Shown here in pieces: positions 1 to 9,910 of a stretch of DNA of 64,000 nucleotides. Source of the stretch: Chitinophaga pinensis (GTDB lineage Bacteria; Bacteroidota; Bacteroidia; Chitinophagales; Chitinophagaceae); the NCBI GenBank assembly GCA_902167325.1, contig LR632930.1, positions 310,001-374,000 on the forward strand. The letters are read 5' to 3'. Each line of letters opens with the position of its first letter. The first letter of the stretch is position 1. A model generated the notes under the pieces. That model did no database searches, was not told where the DNA came from, and saw only the letters and a program-made list of their open reading frames with translations. The translations under genes were made by a program, and so were the position numbers.

Positions 1-1432
1 GGCCTTTGATTTCCCGAACCTGGCGGAGGGTTGTTTCCCGTGTTCCTTTCCAGGTGGCGCTGATAGAGCGGGCTATGGGGTGGGAAGAATATTTTTCGAG
101 GCTGAAAACGAGAGAGCGGAAAGTGTCATCATCAATGCCAATGGCTTTCCACTGGCCGATGCTGAGTTTGCCTGTGGTGAGGGTCCCGGTTTTATCGAAT
201 ACGATCTGACGGATGTTACGGAACTGCTCCAGCGTGTTGGCACCTTTAATGAGGATACCGTTGCGCGCAGCACGGCCCAGGCCTACCATAACAGCAGCCG
301 GGGTGGCGAGGCCCATTGCGCAGGGGCAGGCGATCACCAGTACGGCGATGGCCCGCATCATGGCAACCGACACATCGGTACCGCCGATGAAATACCATCC
401 TAAAAACGTAACCACTGCAATACCCAGTACCACCGGTACAAAAATGGCGCTGATCCTGTCGGCCAGTTTCTGCATGGGCGGCTTATTACCCTGTGCCTGC
501 TTTACGAGGTCGATGATGTAGGAAAGCACGGTGTCTTTCCCGGTTGCCGTAATGTATACTTTGATGCTGCCATCTTCGAGGATGGTACCGCCTATTACTT
601 TATCTTTTTCCTGCTTACCAACAGGCGCGCTTTCCCCGGTGATCATGGATTCGTTCACATGCCCGCTGCCCCAGTATATGGTGCCATCCATGGGAATTTT
701 ATCGCCGGTATTAACGAGTACCCTGTCGCCGGTACGGAGTGCGCTGTTGTCCACTTCATCCACATGTTCTTCCCCATTCTCATGTACATGTAATCTGCGG
801 GCGGTGGTATGCTGCAGCCTCGCCAGTTCGGCGATGGCAGTGGTGGTTGATTTGACGGAACGCTCTTCGAGGAGGTTGCCAAGGAATACGAGGGTGAGGA
901 TGGCGGCGGTGGTTTCGAAAAACAGGTAATCTTCTCCAAGGCCCTGCACAGCACCTATGAGGCTGTAAGCGAAAGCCGCAGTAGCGCCAAGGGTTACGAG
1001 CACATCCATATTGGCAACGCCATTGCGCAGGGAGCGGAAGGCACTGGTTCCAAAATGCGCCATACCCACGAGGAATACCGGTAGGGTAAGGGCAAACTGT
1101 ACCCAGGGGTTATGGAGCCAATGCCAGCTTACCAACATATGCAGCAGCAAGGGAGCGGTGAAGATGGCACAGAAAATGAATTTGAAAGTAAGCGTTTTGT
1201 AGAATGGCTGCACGCGGGCTTCTGCCCCGGGGAGTACCACTTCGTACCCCAGTTTGTTGATACCGGTGATCACTTCATCCGCACTGGTGCCCTGTGGAAG
1301 ATTGAAACGCAATTCTTCCGTAGCCACGCTGATCGCCACATCTTCCATGCCTTTATTTTCGAGGTATTTGGAGATGGTAAGCGCGCAGCTGGTGCAATTC
1401 ATGCCTTTTACTTTACAACTGATCGTTTCCAT
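1..1432 (-). CDS. copA: Copper-translocating P1B-type ATPase, N-terminal 477 residues (cut by window edge)
   Basis: Pumps Cu(I) (or Ag(I)) out of the cytoplasm using ATP, in the inner membrane. The frame is open from an ATG at 1432 to the left edge. It reads an N-terminal heavy-metal-associated domain with a GMNCTSCA metal site (Cys13, Cys16), a first group of membrane helices, the actuator motif TGES (about 265-268), the metal-path motif CPC (about 369-371) in the sixth helix, and the phosphorylation motif DKTGT (Asp413). The rest of the ATP-binding domain lies outside. A single HMA domain and the CPC motif fit CopA rather than Zn/Cd ATPases, though the sequence alone does not prove the metal. 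A TAnnTTTG element (1441-1448) lies just 8 bp before the ATG, so the transcript may be nearly leaderless. Confidence 0.93.
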   Translation of the reverse strand, partial: METISCKVKGMNCTSCALTISKYLENKGMEDVAISVATEELRFNLPQGTSADEVITGINKLGYEVVLPGAEARVQPFYKTLTFKFIFCAIFTAPLLLHMLVSWHWLHNPWVQFALTLPVFLVGMAHFGTSAFRSLRNGVANMDVLVTLGATAAFAYSLIGAVQGLGEDYLFFETTAAILTLVFLGNLLEERSVKSTTTAIAELARLQHTTARRLHVHENGEEHVDEVDNSALRTGDRVLVNTGDKIPMDGTIYWGSGHVNESMITGESAPVGKQEKDKVIGGTILEDGSIKVYITATGKDTVLSYIIDLVKQAQGNKPPMQKLADRISAIFVPVVLGIAVVTFLGWYFIGGTDVSVAMMRAIAVLVIACPCAMGLATPAAVMVGLGRAARNGILIKGANTLEQFRNIRQIVFDKTGTLTTGKLSIGQWKAIGIDDDTFRSLVFSLEKYSSHPIARSISATWKGTRETTLRQVREIKG

Positions 1433-1667
1433 ATGTAATACAAAATTACCCATGGCTGCCCGCAAACCCATAGGTTTTTAATGCAACAACCTTGCTATTT
1501 ACCACGCCGGACGCGCCATTCCGGGCTTCGGCAGGGCATTTCCCAATACAGCAGTTATTATTGCAACAAAGGTGCTTTTCAGGCCCTCAAATCCCCTGAA
1601 AACGCCATAAAACGGCAGTAAGTGGCCGGGAAGTATTAAATTTAGGCTTTGTAAAGGGCAGACACGT

Positions 1668-2129
1668 ATGAATTTGACTTTTTCACTGGATGAATTACCG
1701 GAAGTGGCCCGCCAGTTCTGGGCCGGTTTCCCGAAAGCGCGCGTTTTTGCGCTCAATGGCGAAATGGGGGCGGGTAAAACCACCTTTATTAAAGCCCTTT
1801 GTGCGGTGAAAGGCGTAAACGGCGCCACCGCCAGTCCCACCTTTTCCATCATCAACGAATACCGGTTCAAAGACGGCCGTGAGCAGGATAAAATCATCTA
1901 CCATCTGGACCTTTACCGGCTCAAAAATCTGGAGGAAGCCGTGGAAGCCGGCGTGGAAGACTGCCTTTACCACCCTTCCGCAGTATCGTTTGTGGAATGG
2001 CCGGATGTGGTAACGGGGATATTACCGGCCGATACGGTACACGTATTTCTTTCTGTCACCCCCGGCCATCAGCGCAAGCTGGTAGCGGGTTTGGCCGATC
2101 CGGGGGAATTCAGACCATCCCTGCAATAA
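1668..2129 (+). CDS. tsaE: tRNA threonylcarbamoyladenosine biosynthesis ATPase TsaE
   Basis: Small P-loop ATPase that, with TsaB and TsaD, makes N6-threonylcarbamoyladenosine at position 37 of ANN-decoding tRNAs. The 153-aa protein has the usual family length. The Walker A sequence GEMGAGKTT is at residues 31-39, followed by the characteristic SPTFSIINEY stretch and a YHLDLYRL strand. It is 46 bp upstream of alanine dehydrogenase on the same strand and probably shares its transcript, although a promoter-like element also sits in that gap. Confidence 0.93.
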   Translation: MNLTFSLDELPEVARQFWAGFPKARVFALNGEMGAGKTTFIKALCAVKGVNGATASPTFSIINEYRFKDGREQDKIIYHLDLYRLKNLEEAVEAGVEDCLYHPSAVSFVEWPDVVTGILPADTVHVFLSVTPGHQRKLVAGLADPGEFRPSLQ

Positions 2130-2135
2130 TAAACG

Positions 2136-2143
2136 TAACTTTG
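2136..2143 (+). promoter_or_regulatory. Candidate -7 element upstream of ald
   Basis: TAACTTTG matches the Bacteroidota -7 consensus TAnnTTTG and lies 33 bp before the ald ATG. I see no convincing TTTG at -33, so this rests on one element. Confidence 0.3.
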
Positions 2144-2175
2144 GAAGCGACCCTAACATACAACTGTCATTAATT

Positions 2176-3393
2176 ATGGAGCATAGGCCAAAACCTGTTG
2201 TGAGTGCTGGTTTCACGTATTCACCGCTCGAGGAAACACTGGACATCCCGCAGAAAAATTCCCGCCTTTTTATCGGGATACCCAAGGAAACATCCTTTCA
2301 GGAAAACCGCATCGCGCTTACGCCCGACGCGGTCAGTATCCTTACCAATAACGGGCACCACATTGTTGTGGAACACAAAGCGGGCGACGGCTCGCATTTC
2401 TACGATACCGACTATTCAGAAGCCGGTGCGGAGATAGTGTATGAAAAGAAAGAAGTGTTTAAGGCAGACATCATCGTCAAATCAGCCCCGCTTAATGATG
2501 AAGAAATTGAACTGCTGCACCCTCACCAGATCGTCATCTCCCCCATCCACCTCTCCGTTTTAAGAGCAGAGCAGTTGCAGAAGATGATGGACAAGCGGAT
2601 CACCCTGCTGTCTTTCGAAAATCTGAAAGACGATGCGGGTACCTATCCAATTGTTCGTGCCATGAGTGAAATAGCCGGTTCAGCCGTAATGCTGATTGCC
2701 GGGCAATACCTCAGTACCAGCAGCCGCGGAAAAGGCATTCTGCTGGGTGGCATTACAGGCATCCCGCCAACGAAGGTAGTGATCATCGGAGCGGGTATCG
2801 TAGGCGAATTTGCCGCACGTACCGCCCTCGCCCTGGGTTCTTCCGTGAAGGTTTTTGATAACAATATTTATAAGCTGAAACGGCTGCAGAATAACATCGG
2901 TGTACGCCTTTTCACCTCCGTAATTCAGCCCCGGGTACTTGCAGAGCAACTGCGGACGGCCGACGTGGCAGTAGGCGCACTGTCTTCCCAAAGCGGCCGG
3001 ACGCCTATCGTAGTATCCGAATCAATGGTGAGCCACATGAAAACAGGTGCTGTAATCGTTGATGTGAGCATTGACCGTGGCGGCTGCTTCGAAACTTCGG
3101 AAGTGACGACCCACGAAAACCCCGTTTTCAAAAAGTATGACGTGATCCACTATTGCGTTCCCAATATTCCATCCGGCTTCGCAGGAACGGCCTCTCAGGC
3201 TATCAGCAACGTGCTCATGCCCCTGTTGCTGGAAGCTGCTGACGATGGCGGGTTCGAAAACCTCGTCTGGATCAAGCGCGGGGTAAGAAACGGGATCTAC
3301 CTTTACAAAGGCGCCCTTACCAACTATCACCTCAGTGAAAAATTCAAGCTCAAATACACCGACCTGGAACTGCTGCTGGCCGTGAAAGGATAG
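2176..3393 (+). CDS. ald: Alanine dehydrogenase (AlaDH/PNT family)
   Basis: Catalyses reversible NAD-dependent oxidative deamination of L-alanine to pyruvate and ammonia. The 405-aa product carries an N-terminal tail of about 30 residues, then the AlaDH/PNT N-terminal domain (IGIPKETSFQENRIALTP, about 33-50; the GHHIVVEHKAGDG segment, about 60-72; Lys102 and His125 in conserved positions) and a Rossmann NAD-binding domain with GAGIVG at 205-210. The tail is longer than in Bacillus Ald; such an extension is known among Bacteroidota relatives. Transhydrogenase alpha subunits are excluded by the absence of a membrane region. A strong terminator follows. Confidence 0.9.
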   Translation: MEHRPKPVVSAGFTYSPLEETLDIPQKNSRLFIGIPKETSFQENRIALTPDAVSILTNNGHHIVVEHKAGDGSHFYDTDYSEAGAEIVYEKKEVFKADIIVKSAPLNDEEIELLHPHQIVISPIHLSVLRAEQLQKMMDKRITLLSFENLKDDAGTYPIVRAMSEIAGSAVMLIAGQYLSTSSRGKGILLGGITGIPPTKVVIIGAGIVGEFAARTALALGSSVKVFDNNIYKLKRLQNNIGVRLFTSVIQPRVLAEQLRTADVAVGALSSQSGRTPIVVSESMVSHMKTGAVIVDVSIDRGGCFETSEVTTHENPVFKKYDVIHYCVPNIPSGFAGTASQAISNVLMPLLLEAADDGGFENLVWIKRGVRNGIYLYKGALTNYHLSEKFKLKYTDLELLLAVKG

Positions 3394-3416
3394 ATGTCGG
3401 TTAACTTATAAACATT

Positions 3417-3445
3417 AGCCCGGGCTGCTCAGTCCGGGCTTTTCA
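3417..3445 (+). terminator. Rho-independent terminator after ald
   Basis: AGCCCGG and CCGGGCT arms around a short loop, followed by a T-rich tail, 24 bp after the ald stop codon. Confidence 0.75.
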
Positions 3446-3593
3446 TTTGAGTTAATTTATTATCAGGTATGTGAAAATATTAACTCTCATCAAAAAATAT
3501 CAATTCATTTATTATCAATCAATTGCACTGGCGCCTTTTTACCAAACTCCCTCCAGCCGTGGCTTGCGATGAGGGTTGGAGGCAGGAAAGCAA

Positions 3594-3626
3594 AAGGCCG
3601 CCTCATACCCTTGAGACAGCCTTTTT
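3594..3626 (-). terminator. Terminator of the 3645-4859 gene
   Basis: Read on the minus strand, AAGGCTGTCTCA pairs with TGAGGCGGCCTT (two G-U pairs) across a 6-nt loop, followed by TTTTGCTTT. The arm sequence resembles the hairpin at 38097-38133. Confidence 0.65.
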
Positions 3627-3644
3627 TAATATTGTGTAAAGCCA

Positions 3645-4859
3645 TTACTGGCGGAGCACATAACGGAACAGAAGCTGTACAGTAGTAGCCCTTACGTCCA
3701 TCATGGTATAATTATCCAGCGCATGCGGCAAAATACACCTGAGTTCACCATTCAGTCTCTTATACCGGAGGCCGGCCCCTACAAGGACAGGCAGCGTCAG
3801 TTCTCTTCCACCTCCCAGCGCTTCATCCTGCTGAGACCAGCCCTGTGGCGTGTAGAGATCACTTCCCCCGATTTTAGCCATCATACCAAAACCTCCGCTA
3901 ACATAGGGACGCAATTCACCAACCGGATAAGTATAGCGGATCAGTGTTTGCAGGCTCAGAAAATGGTAGGTGAAATCTATCGGGTCCGGACCTTTGGAAA
4001 CCACTTTCTTGCTGCTATATACCCCTTCGATGTTAAGGACCATTTGTTGCCTGCGGCGCGATAATGGAAGGTCGAGGAATACACCTACCACCGGGGTAAG
4101 GGTTTGCTTAAATTTATTCTTCACAATCCGGTGCTGCCCCTCAGCACTCAGCATCTCTGCAGATGCACCACCCATCACTCCATACATCGCCCGCATCTGG
4201 GGGTCCTTTTTAGCTACTGCAACCTGCTGATTGGGGTACTTGCAGGCGGTATACTTCTGCAGTACGCGGGAAAGCGCTTCTGCACGGTAATCCAGCACAT
4301 CCACGTTGGGCTTGCGCGCACAATCATTCATGAGTATATCCAGCTGCTGACGGTAAAAATTAAGTGTCTGCATCTTACCGTAGTTGGCAGATTCCTGATT
4401 GTCGATATACTTCACCTGACGGATAAGATGAACCGCAGTATCGGGTGTTTGCACTACAAAATGCTGCCGGTTATTCTTATCGGTATGCTGCAGCAATTTA
4501 ACCGGTCCGTTCATGATCACTCTGAAAAAATGCGGGCCATTTGAAACAACACGTACCTTTTCTACCGACAGGATTTCAGTTGTTTCATATGTTATATCCA
4601 TTTCCCCGGGAACAGTAATATACTGTTCGTCGTTTTCATGGATACGAAACCCCGCAAGCTTTTCCGGCGTGAAGGTGGTAGTGTTGCCATTTCCACGGAA
4701 AATGATAGTCAGGGGATCTTTGTCCCAATTCCGGTAATCGATTTCGCCAACGAGGCTGTCGCCCTGTGGAAGTAAAATAGTAGCCGGCACAAAGCGCTGC
4801 TGCGCAAATACTGCCGTGGTCAACAAAAGCGAAGTCAACAGTAAGGTAAGGGATCGCAT
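3645..4859 (-). CDS. Secreted/outer-membrane beta-barrel protein of unknown function
   Basis: The 404-aa product starts MRSLTLLL with a clear signal peptide ending near VFAQQ. A longer frame to 4946 would overlap uppP and add no recognisable sequence, so I chose the ATG at 4859. The first half (about 20-190) is a mixed globular region with repeated beta patterns. The C-terminal 200 residues show alternating hydrophobic strands and glycines (VGVFLDLPLSRRR, YVSGGFGMMAKIGG, VGAGLRYKRLNG) and end in LFRYVLRQ, as in small outer-membrane barrels. No enzymatic motif is visible. It lies directly downstream of uppP on the same strand. Confidence 0.6.
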   Translation of the reverse strand: MRSLTLLLTSLLLTTAVFAQQRFVPATILLPQGDSLVGEIDYRNWDKDPLTIIFRGNGNTTTFTPEKLAGFRIHENDEQYITVPGEMDITYETTEILSVEKVRVVSNGPHFFRVIMNGPVKLLQHTDKNNRQHFVVQTPDTAVHLIRQVKYIDNQESANYGKMQTLNFYRQQLDILMNDCARKPNVDVLDYRAEALSRVLQKYTACKYPNQQVAVAKKDPQMRAMYGVMGGASAEMLSAEGQHRIVKNKFKQTLTPVVGVFLDLPLSRRRQQMVLNIEGVYSSKKVVSKGPDPIDFTYHFLSLQTLIRYTYPVGELRPYVSGGFGMMAKIGGSDLYTPQGWSQQDEALGGGRELTLPVLVGAGLRYKRLNGELRCILPHALDNYTMMDVRATTVQLLFRYVLRQ

Positions 4860-4882
4860 AAAAAGGAGATAAAAAAGTAAGA

Positions 4883-5665
4883 TTAACGGTGGATAAATAA
4901 AGTAACAAGGATAATTAAACCTACCACAATGCGGTAGTATCCCCACATTTTGAATCCGAATTTCTGCAGCGTGCCGATAAAGAATTTAATGGCAAGCATA
5001 GCCACGAAAAACGCCACTACGTTACCTATCAGCAGCAGCCGGATGTTATCGGGCGAGCTGGTGAGCACTTCGTGATTCTTGAGGATCTTGTATCCGGTAG
5101 CTGCTGCCATGGTAGGCACGGCGAGGAAAAAAGAGAATTCTGCCGCGGCATGGCGGGTCAGTTTTTGCTGCATACCGCCTATGATAGATGCGGCGCTGCG
5201 GCTCACACCGGGGATCATGGCGATACATTGGAAGAGACCGATGCGGATGGCGCGGAAATAATCCAGCTCCTCATCGCTTTTGATAGTTGGGTTCTGGAAC
5301 CATTTGTCAACGAACAACAATACAAAACCTCCCAGCAGGAGGGTAATGCCCACGATGAGGGGGCTTTCCAGCAGCTGATCGATATAATCGTCGAACAGGT
5401 AACCGAGGATGAGTGCCGGCGCTACGCCCAGGGCGAGCTTCACATAGAACTGCCATTTTCCGAAATCAAAGAACTTTTTCCAGTACAATACTACCACCGC
5501 CAGAATGGCGCCCAGCTGGATGGCGATCTCGAAGAGCTTGGTAAAAGCGTCTTCATTGATGCCCATGAGACTGCTGGCAATGATCATGTGGCCGGTGGAT
5601 GAAATGGGTATGAATTCGGTGAGTCCTTCAATGATCGCGATAAGGATGGCTTCTAATGTGCTCAT
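4883..5665 (-). CDS. uppP: Undecaprenyl-diphosphatase UppP (BacA family)
   Basis: Integral membrane phosphatase that converts undecaprenyl pyrophosphate to the monophosphate, recycling the lipid carrier for peptidoglycan and other glycans. The 260-aa protein has the family signatures [15 protein letters not shown] (about 14-28, with the catalytic Glu) and PGVSRSAAS (about 153-161), and about eight hydrophobic segments. It is the last of three tightly arranged genes ftsX-DUF3098-uppP, an order common in Bacteroidota. Confidence 0.95.
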   Translation of the reverse strand: MSTLEAILIAIIEGLTEFIPISSTGHMIIASSLMGINEDAFTKLFEIAIQLGAILAVVVLYWKKFFDFGKWQFYVKLALGVAPALILGYLFDDYIDQLLESPLIVGITLLLGGFVLLFVDKWFQNPTIKSDEELDYFRAIRIGLFQCIAMIPGVSRSAASIIGGMQQKLTRHAAAEFSFFLAVPTMAAATGYKILKNHEVLTSSPDNIRLLLIGNVVAFFVAMLAIKFFIGTLQKFGFKMWGYYRIVVGLIILVTLFIHR

Positions 5666-5730
5666 GATTCAAATAAGAAAAGCGATGAGGCTTTCATCGC
5701 TATGTTAGAAATTCGGGTTACGGTGTTGAA

Positions 5731-5982
5731 TTAGTCTTTCGGTTTGCGCATAATAGCCCATGCTTCCACAGCGAGGCCGAGGAGGATCACGATGGGAGCC
5801 AGGGTAATGCGGCGGAAGCTGTACACTTCTTCCGGTGAAAAACGGGCCGGATCGTCGGAACTGCCGCCCATCATCAGGAGGAAGCCGATCACGATCAGTA
5901 CCGCGCCGGCCAGCATCAGCTGATAATTACCTTTCCCGAAGAGGGATTTGGAGGCAGATGGTTTGTTAACTTCTTTAGACAT
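5731..5982 (-). CDS. DUF3098 family two-helix membrane protein
   Basis: The 83-aa protein has two hydrophobic helices (about 21-39 and 59-76) separated by an FSPEEVYSFRRITLAP loop, the hallmark of the DUF3098 family. Function is unknown. Its position between ftsX and uppP is conserved in Bacteroidota, so an accessory role in cell-envelope assembly or division is plausible but inferred. Confidence 0.85.
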   Translation of the reverse strand: MSKEVNKPSASKSLFGKGNYQLMLAGAVLIVIGFLLMMGGSSDDPARFSPEEVYSFRRITLAPIVILLGLAVEAWAIMRKPKD

Positions 5983-6002
5983 ATCGGTGAATTAAGTTTA
6001 AA

Positions 6003-6875
6003 TCAATATAAATCGTCGAGTTTGAGTTTGAGATATTTCATCACCGAGCGGTGGGTGCTGATGAAGGAAATACCGATTCCGAGTACGATGAGACCTATGA
6101 ACAAGAGGCCCGTCAGCCAGTAATCGCGCATACCACGAAGACCCGGCAGGGCGGATTCCGCGAAATATATAAGGGCAATTAGGGTGGCGATGGCCAATAC
6201 CGCAGAAATCGCCCCGTTAATGATGCTGCGCTGGTCAAACGGTTTGGCAATGAACCATCGGGTAGCACCCACCATCTGCATCGTTTTAATCAGGAAGCGG
6301 TTGCTGTACATAGCGAGGCGGATGGTATTATCGATAAGGAAAAGTACCACGATGGCCATCAGTGAACTGATCACCAGCAATACGATCCCGATCTTTTTGG
6401 CGATTTCCAGTACTTCAGACACAAGTGATTTCTGATAATACAACTCACGAACGGTAGACCGGGCCTGGATCTGCTGCTCGATAGCCATCAGACTATCTGG
6501 CTGCACATACCGGGCATACAGGCTGATATCGATACTGGCATACAGGGGGTTGAAGCCCAGTACTGCGAAGTTTTCTTCCGGGTTCTCCCGTTTGAACTTC
6601 TCCGCCGCCATTTCTTTCGACACATACTGTATTTTCTTCACATAGGGCATTACTGCGAGGGAATCCTTCAGCAGAAGCGCCTGATCTTCCTTCACATTAT
6701 CGCGCAGGATCACCTGCAGCTCAATATTTTCTTTGTAATATTCGCTGAGATTCTTGGCATTGATCATGAAAAGCCCGAGCACACCTAACAGGATGAGCAC
6801 GAGGGTGACACCGATGATCGAATATATATAAGACGGCTTCGATTTCTTTGCTGACATTTTCCCGGGTTGAGCCAT
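6003..6875 (-). CDS. ftsX: Cell division protein FtsX
   Basis: Permease-like partner of the ATPase FtsE; the FtsEX complex activates peptidoglycan hydrolases at the division site. The 290-aa protein has the expected topology: first helix at about 18-38, a periplasmic domain with the IELQVILRDN and YVSKEMAAEKFK segments, and three further helices in the C-terminal half. The VGATRWFIAKPF segment is typical of FtsX. No ftsE is adjacent. The gene starts 20 bp upstream of DUF3098 and probably heads that operon. Confidence 0.93.
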   Translation of the reverse strand: MAQPGKMSAKKSKPSYIYSIIGVTLVLILLGVLGLFMINAKNLSEYYKENIELQVILRDNVKEDQALLLKDSLAVMPYVKKIQYVSKEMAAEKFKRENPEENFAVLGFNPLYASIDISLYARYVQPDSLMAIEQQIQARSTVRELYYQKSLVSEVLEIAKKIGIVLLVISSLMAIVVLFLIDNTIRLAMYSNRFLIKTMQMVGATRWFIAKPFDQRSIINGAISAVLAIATLIALIYFAESALPGLRGMRDYWLTGLLFIGLIVLGIGISFISTHRSVMKYLKLKLDDLY

Positions 6876-6922
6876 TCGTCTATAGTTTATGGGCGAAAAT
6901 AATAAAAATTGGGACTTATGTT

Positions 6923-6930
6923 TACTTTTG
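6923..6930 (+). promoter_or_regulatory. Candidate -7 element upstream of leuS
   Basis: TACTTTTG matches TAnnTTTG and lies about 115 bp before the leuS ATG in the divergent ftsX/leuS spacer. No -33 TTTG is seen at the right distance. Confidence 0.3.
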
Positions 6931-7045
6931 CCATCCCAAACGGTATTTTAACATATTTTATTATATGCATAAACGCCGGTTGGAAAATGTTTTGTGAATA
7001 AGTAATTTACAATAAATGCCCGGCTAACCCGGGCTTTCGATCATT

Positions 7046-9823
7046 ATGGAGTACAATTTCAGGCAAATCGAGCGGAAATGGCAGGACCATTGGGTGAAAA
7101 CCGGCGCCTACAAGGTTAGTAACGACAGCAATAAGCCCAAATGTTATGTGCTGGATATGTTCCCCTACCCATCCGGGGCCGGGCTGCACGTAGGGCACCC
7201 CCTTGGCTTCATCGCTTCGGATATCTATGCCCGTTTTAAACGGCTGAAGGGGTTTAACGTACTGCACCCCATGGGGTACGATGCTTTTGGCCTGCCCGCA
7301 GAGCAATATGCCATTGAAACCGGCCAGCACCCCGCAGTAACCACAGCTGCCAATATCCACACCTTCCGCCAGCAGCTCGATAATATCGGGTTCTGCTTCG
7401 ACTGGTCGCGCCAGATCAACACCAGCGAGCCGGATTATTACAAATGGACACAACATATCTTCCTTCAGCTGTACGGCAGCTGGTATAACCGCCATGCCGC
7501 CAAAGCTGAAGCCATAGAAACACTCGTACGCATCTTCGAGCAGGAAGGCAACATCCACCAGGAATGCCCCGGCGACCGCAGCATCCGCTTCAGTGCAGAC
7601 ACCTGGAACGGTATGACGTATGAAGAACAGCAGCAAACCCTCATGGAGTACCGCCTCGCTTACCTCGCTTATGCCGAAGTGAACTGGTGCCCTGCTTTGG
7701 GTACTGTACTAGCCAACGATGAAGTGATCAATGGCGTGAGCGAACGTGGCGGCCACCCCGTAATCAAAAAGAAAATGCGCCAGTGGTTCCTGCGCATCAC
7801 CGAATATGCAGACCGCCTGCTCGAAGGCCTCGAAAAAGTCCAGTTCAGCGAAGCCATGAAAGACATGCAGCGCAACTGGATCGGGAAAAGCCAGGGAGCG
7901 GAGATTAAATTCAACGTTGCCGGCAGCCTCAATAATATTGTGGTGTACACCACCCGCCCCGATACTATCTTCGGTGTAGACTTCATGGTGCTGGCCCCCG
8001 AGCACGAACTCGTGGAAGGCATTACCACCAGCGAACAGTTGCAGGCCATTACCGATTACCGCGAATATGTACAAAGCCGCTCAGAGCGCGAGCGCATGGC
8101 CGAAGTGAAACAAATCACCGGCTGCTTTACCGGCGCTTATGCCGTAAATCCGTTCGACGGGCGCAAGATCCCCATCTGGATCTCTGAATACGTGCTGGCC
8201 GGATACGGTACCGGCGCTATTATGGCGGTGCCCTGTGGTGATGCACGCGATTTCGGCTTTGCGAAACATTTCAATATTCCCATCACCAATATTATTGGCG
8301 ACGCTTTCAACGGTGAAGAAGCTAATGCCACGAAAGACGCCATTCTCCAGAACAGCGATTTCCTGAACGGTAAACCCATGCGCGAAGCCATGGACCTTGT
8401 GGCCGACAAGATCGAGCAGCTGGGTATCGGCAAACGCCAGATCAATTACAAAATGCGTGATGCCGGTTTCAGCCGTCAGCGCTACTGGGGTGAGCCATTC
8501 CCTATCGTGTTCCGTAACGGTGTTCCTGAAGCAATGGACGCTTCCGAGCTGCCGCTTGAACTGCCGCATGTGGAAAATTACCGTCCGGGTGATGAAGGCG
8601 AAGGCCCCCTTGCTAATGTGACCGATTGGGTTAACCTGCCTTCCGAATCAGGTACTTCTATCCGGCGCGAAACGAATACCATGCCCGGCTACGCCGGCTC
8701 CAGCTGGTACTTCCTCCGCTATATGGACCCTCAGAATAAGGACACTTTCTGCGACCGTAAAGTATCTGACTATTGGGGACAGGTAGACCTCTACATCGGC
8801 GGTACAGAGCACGCCGTGGGCCACCTGCTCTACAGCCGCTTGTGGACGAAAGTACTGTTTGACCTGGGGCATATCGGGTTCGATGAGCCTTACAAGAAAC
8901 TCGTGAACCAGGGCATGATCGGCGGCAGCTCGCGCCTCGTGTACCGCGTGCGCGGCACTAATCAGTTCGTATCCGCCGGCCTTGCTGACAAATACGAAAC
9001 CGATGAACTGCATGTGGACGTGAACATTGTAGATGGTGTGGAACTGGATACTGAAGCGTTCAAAAAGTGGCGCCCGGACTATGCCAAGGCTACCTTCATC
9101 CTTGAAAATGGTAAATATGTTTGCGGCACGCTCATGGAAAAAATGAGCAAAAGCAAGTTCAATACCGTAAACCCGGATATGCTGGTGGACAAATACGGTG
9201 CGGATACCTTCCGTATGTACGAAATGTTCCTCGGCCCGGTAGAGCAAAGTAAGCCCTGGGAAACCAAGGGTATTGAAGGTGTGCACCGTTTCCTTAAGAA
9301 AACCTGGCGCCTGTTCTTCGACGAAAACAAAGGCCTCATCGTAAAGGACGAAGCCCCTGCTGCAGAAGAGCTTAAAACACTCCACCGTACCATCCGCAAG
9401 ATAGAGGACGATTCTGAGCGCCTTTCCTTCAACACTGCCGTAAGCGCATTCATGGTTTGCGTGAATGAACTGACCGATCAGAAGTGCAGCAAGAAAGCCG
9501 TGCTGGAACAATTGCTCGTGCTGCTAACGCCTTACGCGCCGCATATGTGCGAAGAGTTATGGAGCGCCATCGGCAACAGCGGCTCCATCCTGGATGCATC
9601 TTTCCCCGTATTCGAAGAAAAATACGTGGTGGAATCTGCAAAGGAATACCCTGTTTCCGTTAACGGTAAGCTCCGCACTACCATCAATATCAGCCTGGAT
9701 ACTGATCCCGCGGAAGTGGAGCAGATTGCACTGGCCAATGAAATAGTACAGAAGTGGCTGGAAGGCAAAGCGCCCAAGAAGATCATCTTCGTGAAAGGTA
9801 AAATGATCAATATAGTGGTGTAA
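7046..9823 (+). CDS. leuS: Leucyl-tRNA synthetase
   Basis: Class I aminoacyl-tRNA synthetase that charges tRNA-Leu. The 925-aa protein has the HIGH motif as HVGH (48-51), the CP1 editing domain (around 235-430, with the TTRPDTIFGV stretch), the KMSKS motif at 699-703 preceded by LMEK, an anticodon-binding region, and a C-terminal VNGKLR domain. The length is slightly above Escherichia coli LeuS and normal for Bacteroidota. It stands alone on the plus strand with its own terminator. Confidence 0.97.
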   Translation: MEYNFRQIERKWQDHWVKTGAYKVSNDSNKPKCYVLDMFPYPSGAGLHVGHPLGFIASDIYARFKRLKGFNVLHPMGYDAFGLPAEQYAIETGQHPAVTTAANIHTFRQQLDNIGFCFDWSRQINTSEPDYYKWTQHIFLQLYGSWYNRHAAKAEAIETLVRIFEQEGNIHQECPGDRSIRFSADTWNGMTYEEQQQTLMEYRLAYLAYAEVNWCPALGTVLANDEVINGVSERGGHPVIKKKMRQWFLRITEYADRLLEGLEKVQFSEAMKDMQRNWIGKSQGAEIKFNVAGSLNNIVVYTTRPDTIFGVDFMVLAPEHELVEGITTSEQLQAITDYREYVQSRSERERMAEVKQITGCFTGAYAVNPFDGRKIPIWISEYVLAGYGTGAIMAVPCGDARDFGFAKHFNIPITNIIGDAFNGEEANATKDAILQNSDFLNGKPMREAMDLVADKIEQLGIGKRQINYKMRDAGFSRQRYWGEPFPIVFRNGVPEAMDASELPLELPHVENYRPGDEGEGPLANVTDWVNLPSESGTSIRRETNTMPGYAGSSWYFLRYMDPQNKDTFCDRKVSDYWGQVDLYIGGTEHAVGHLLYSRLWTKVLFDLGHIGFDEPYKKLVNQGMIGGSSRLVYRVRGTNQFVSAGLADKYETDELHVDVNIVDGVELDTEAFKKWRPDYAKATFILENGKYVCGTLMEKMSKSKFNTVNPDMLVDKYGADTFRMYEMFLGPVEQSKPWETKGIEGVHRFLKKTWRLFFDENKGLIVKDEAPAAEELKTLHRTIRKIEDDSERLSFNTAVSAFMVCVNELTDQKCSKKAVLEQLLVLLTPYAPHMCEELWSAIGNSGSILDASFPVFEEKYVVESAKEYPVSVNGKLRTTINISLDTDPAEVEQIALANEIVQKWLEGKAPKKIIFVKGKMINIVV

Positions 9824-9843
9824 TACCCACTACCGATATTGAG

Positions 9844-9874
9844 AAAAGCCGGCCCCCTGAGGCCGGTTTTTCTT
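9844..9874 (+). terminator. Terminator after leuS
   Basis: AAAAGCCGGCC and GGCCGGTTTTT arms with a 6-nt loop, 21 bp after the leuS stop. Confidence 0.8.
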
Positions 9875-9910
9875 TTTATCGCACTGTTTCCCCGCACGCC
9901 ACCGCGGGTT

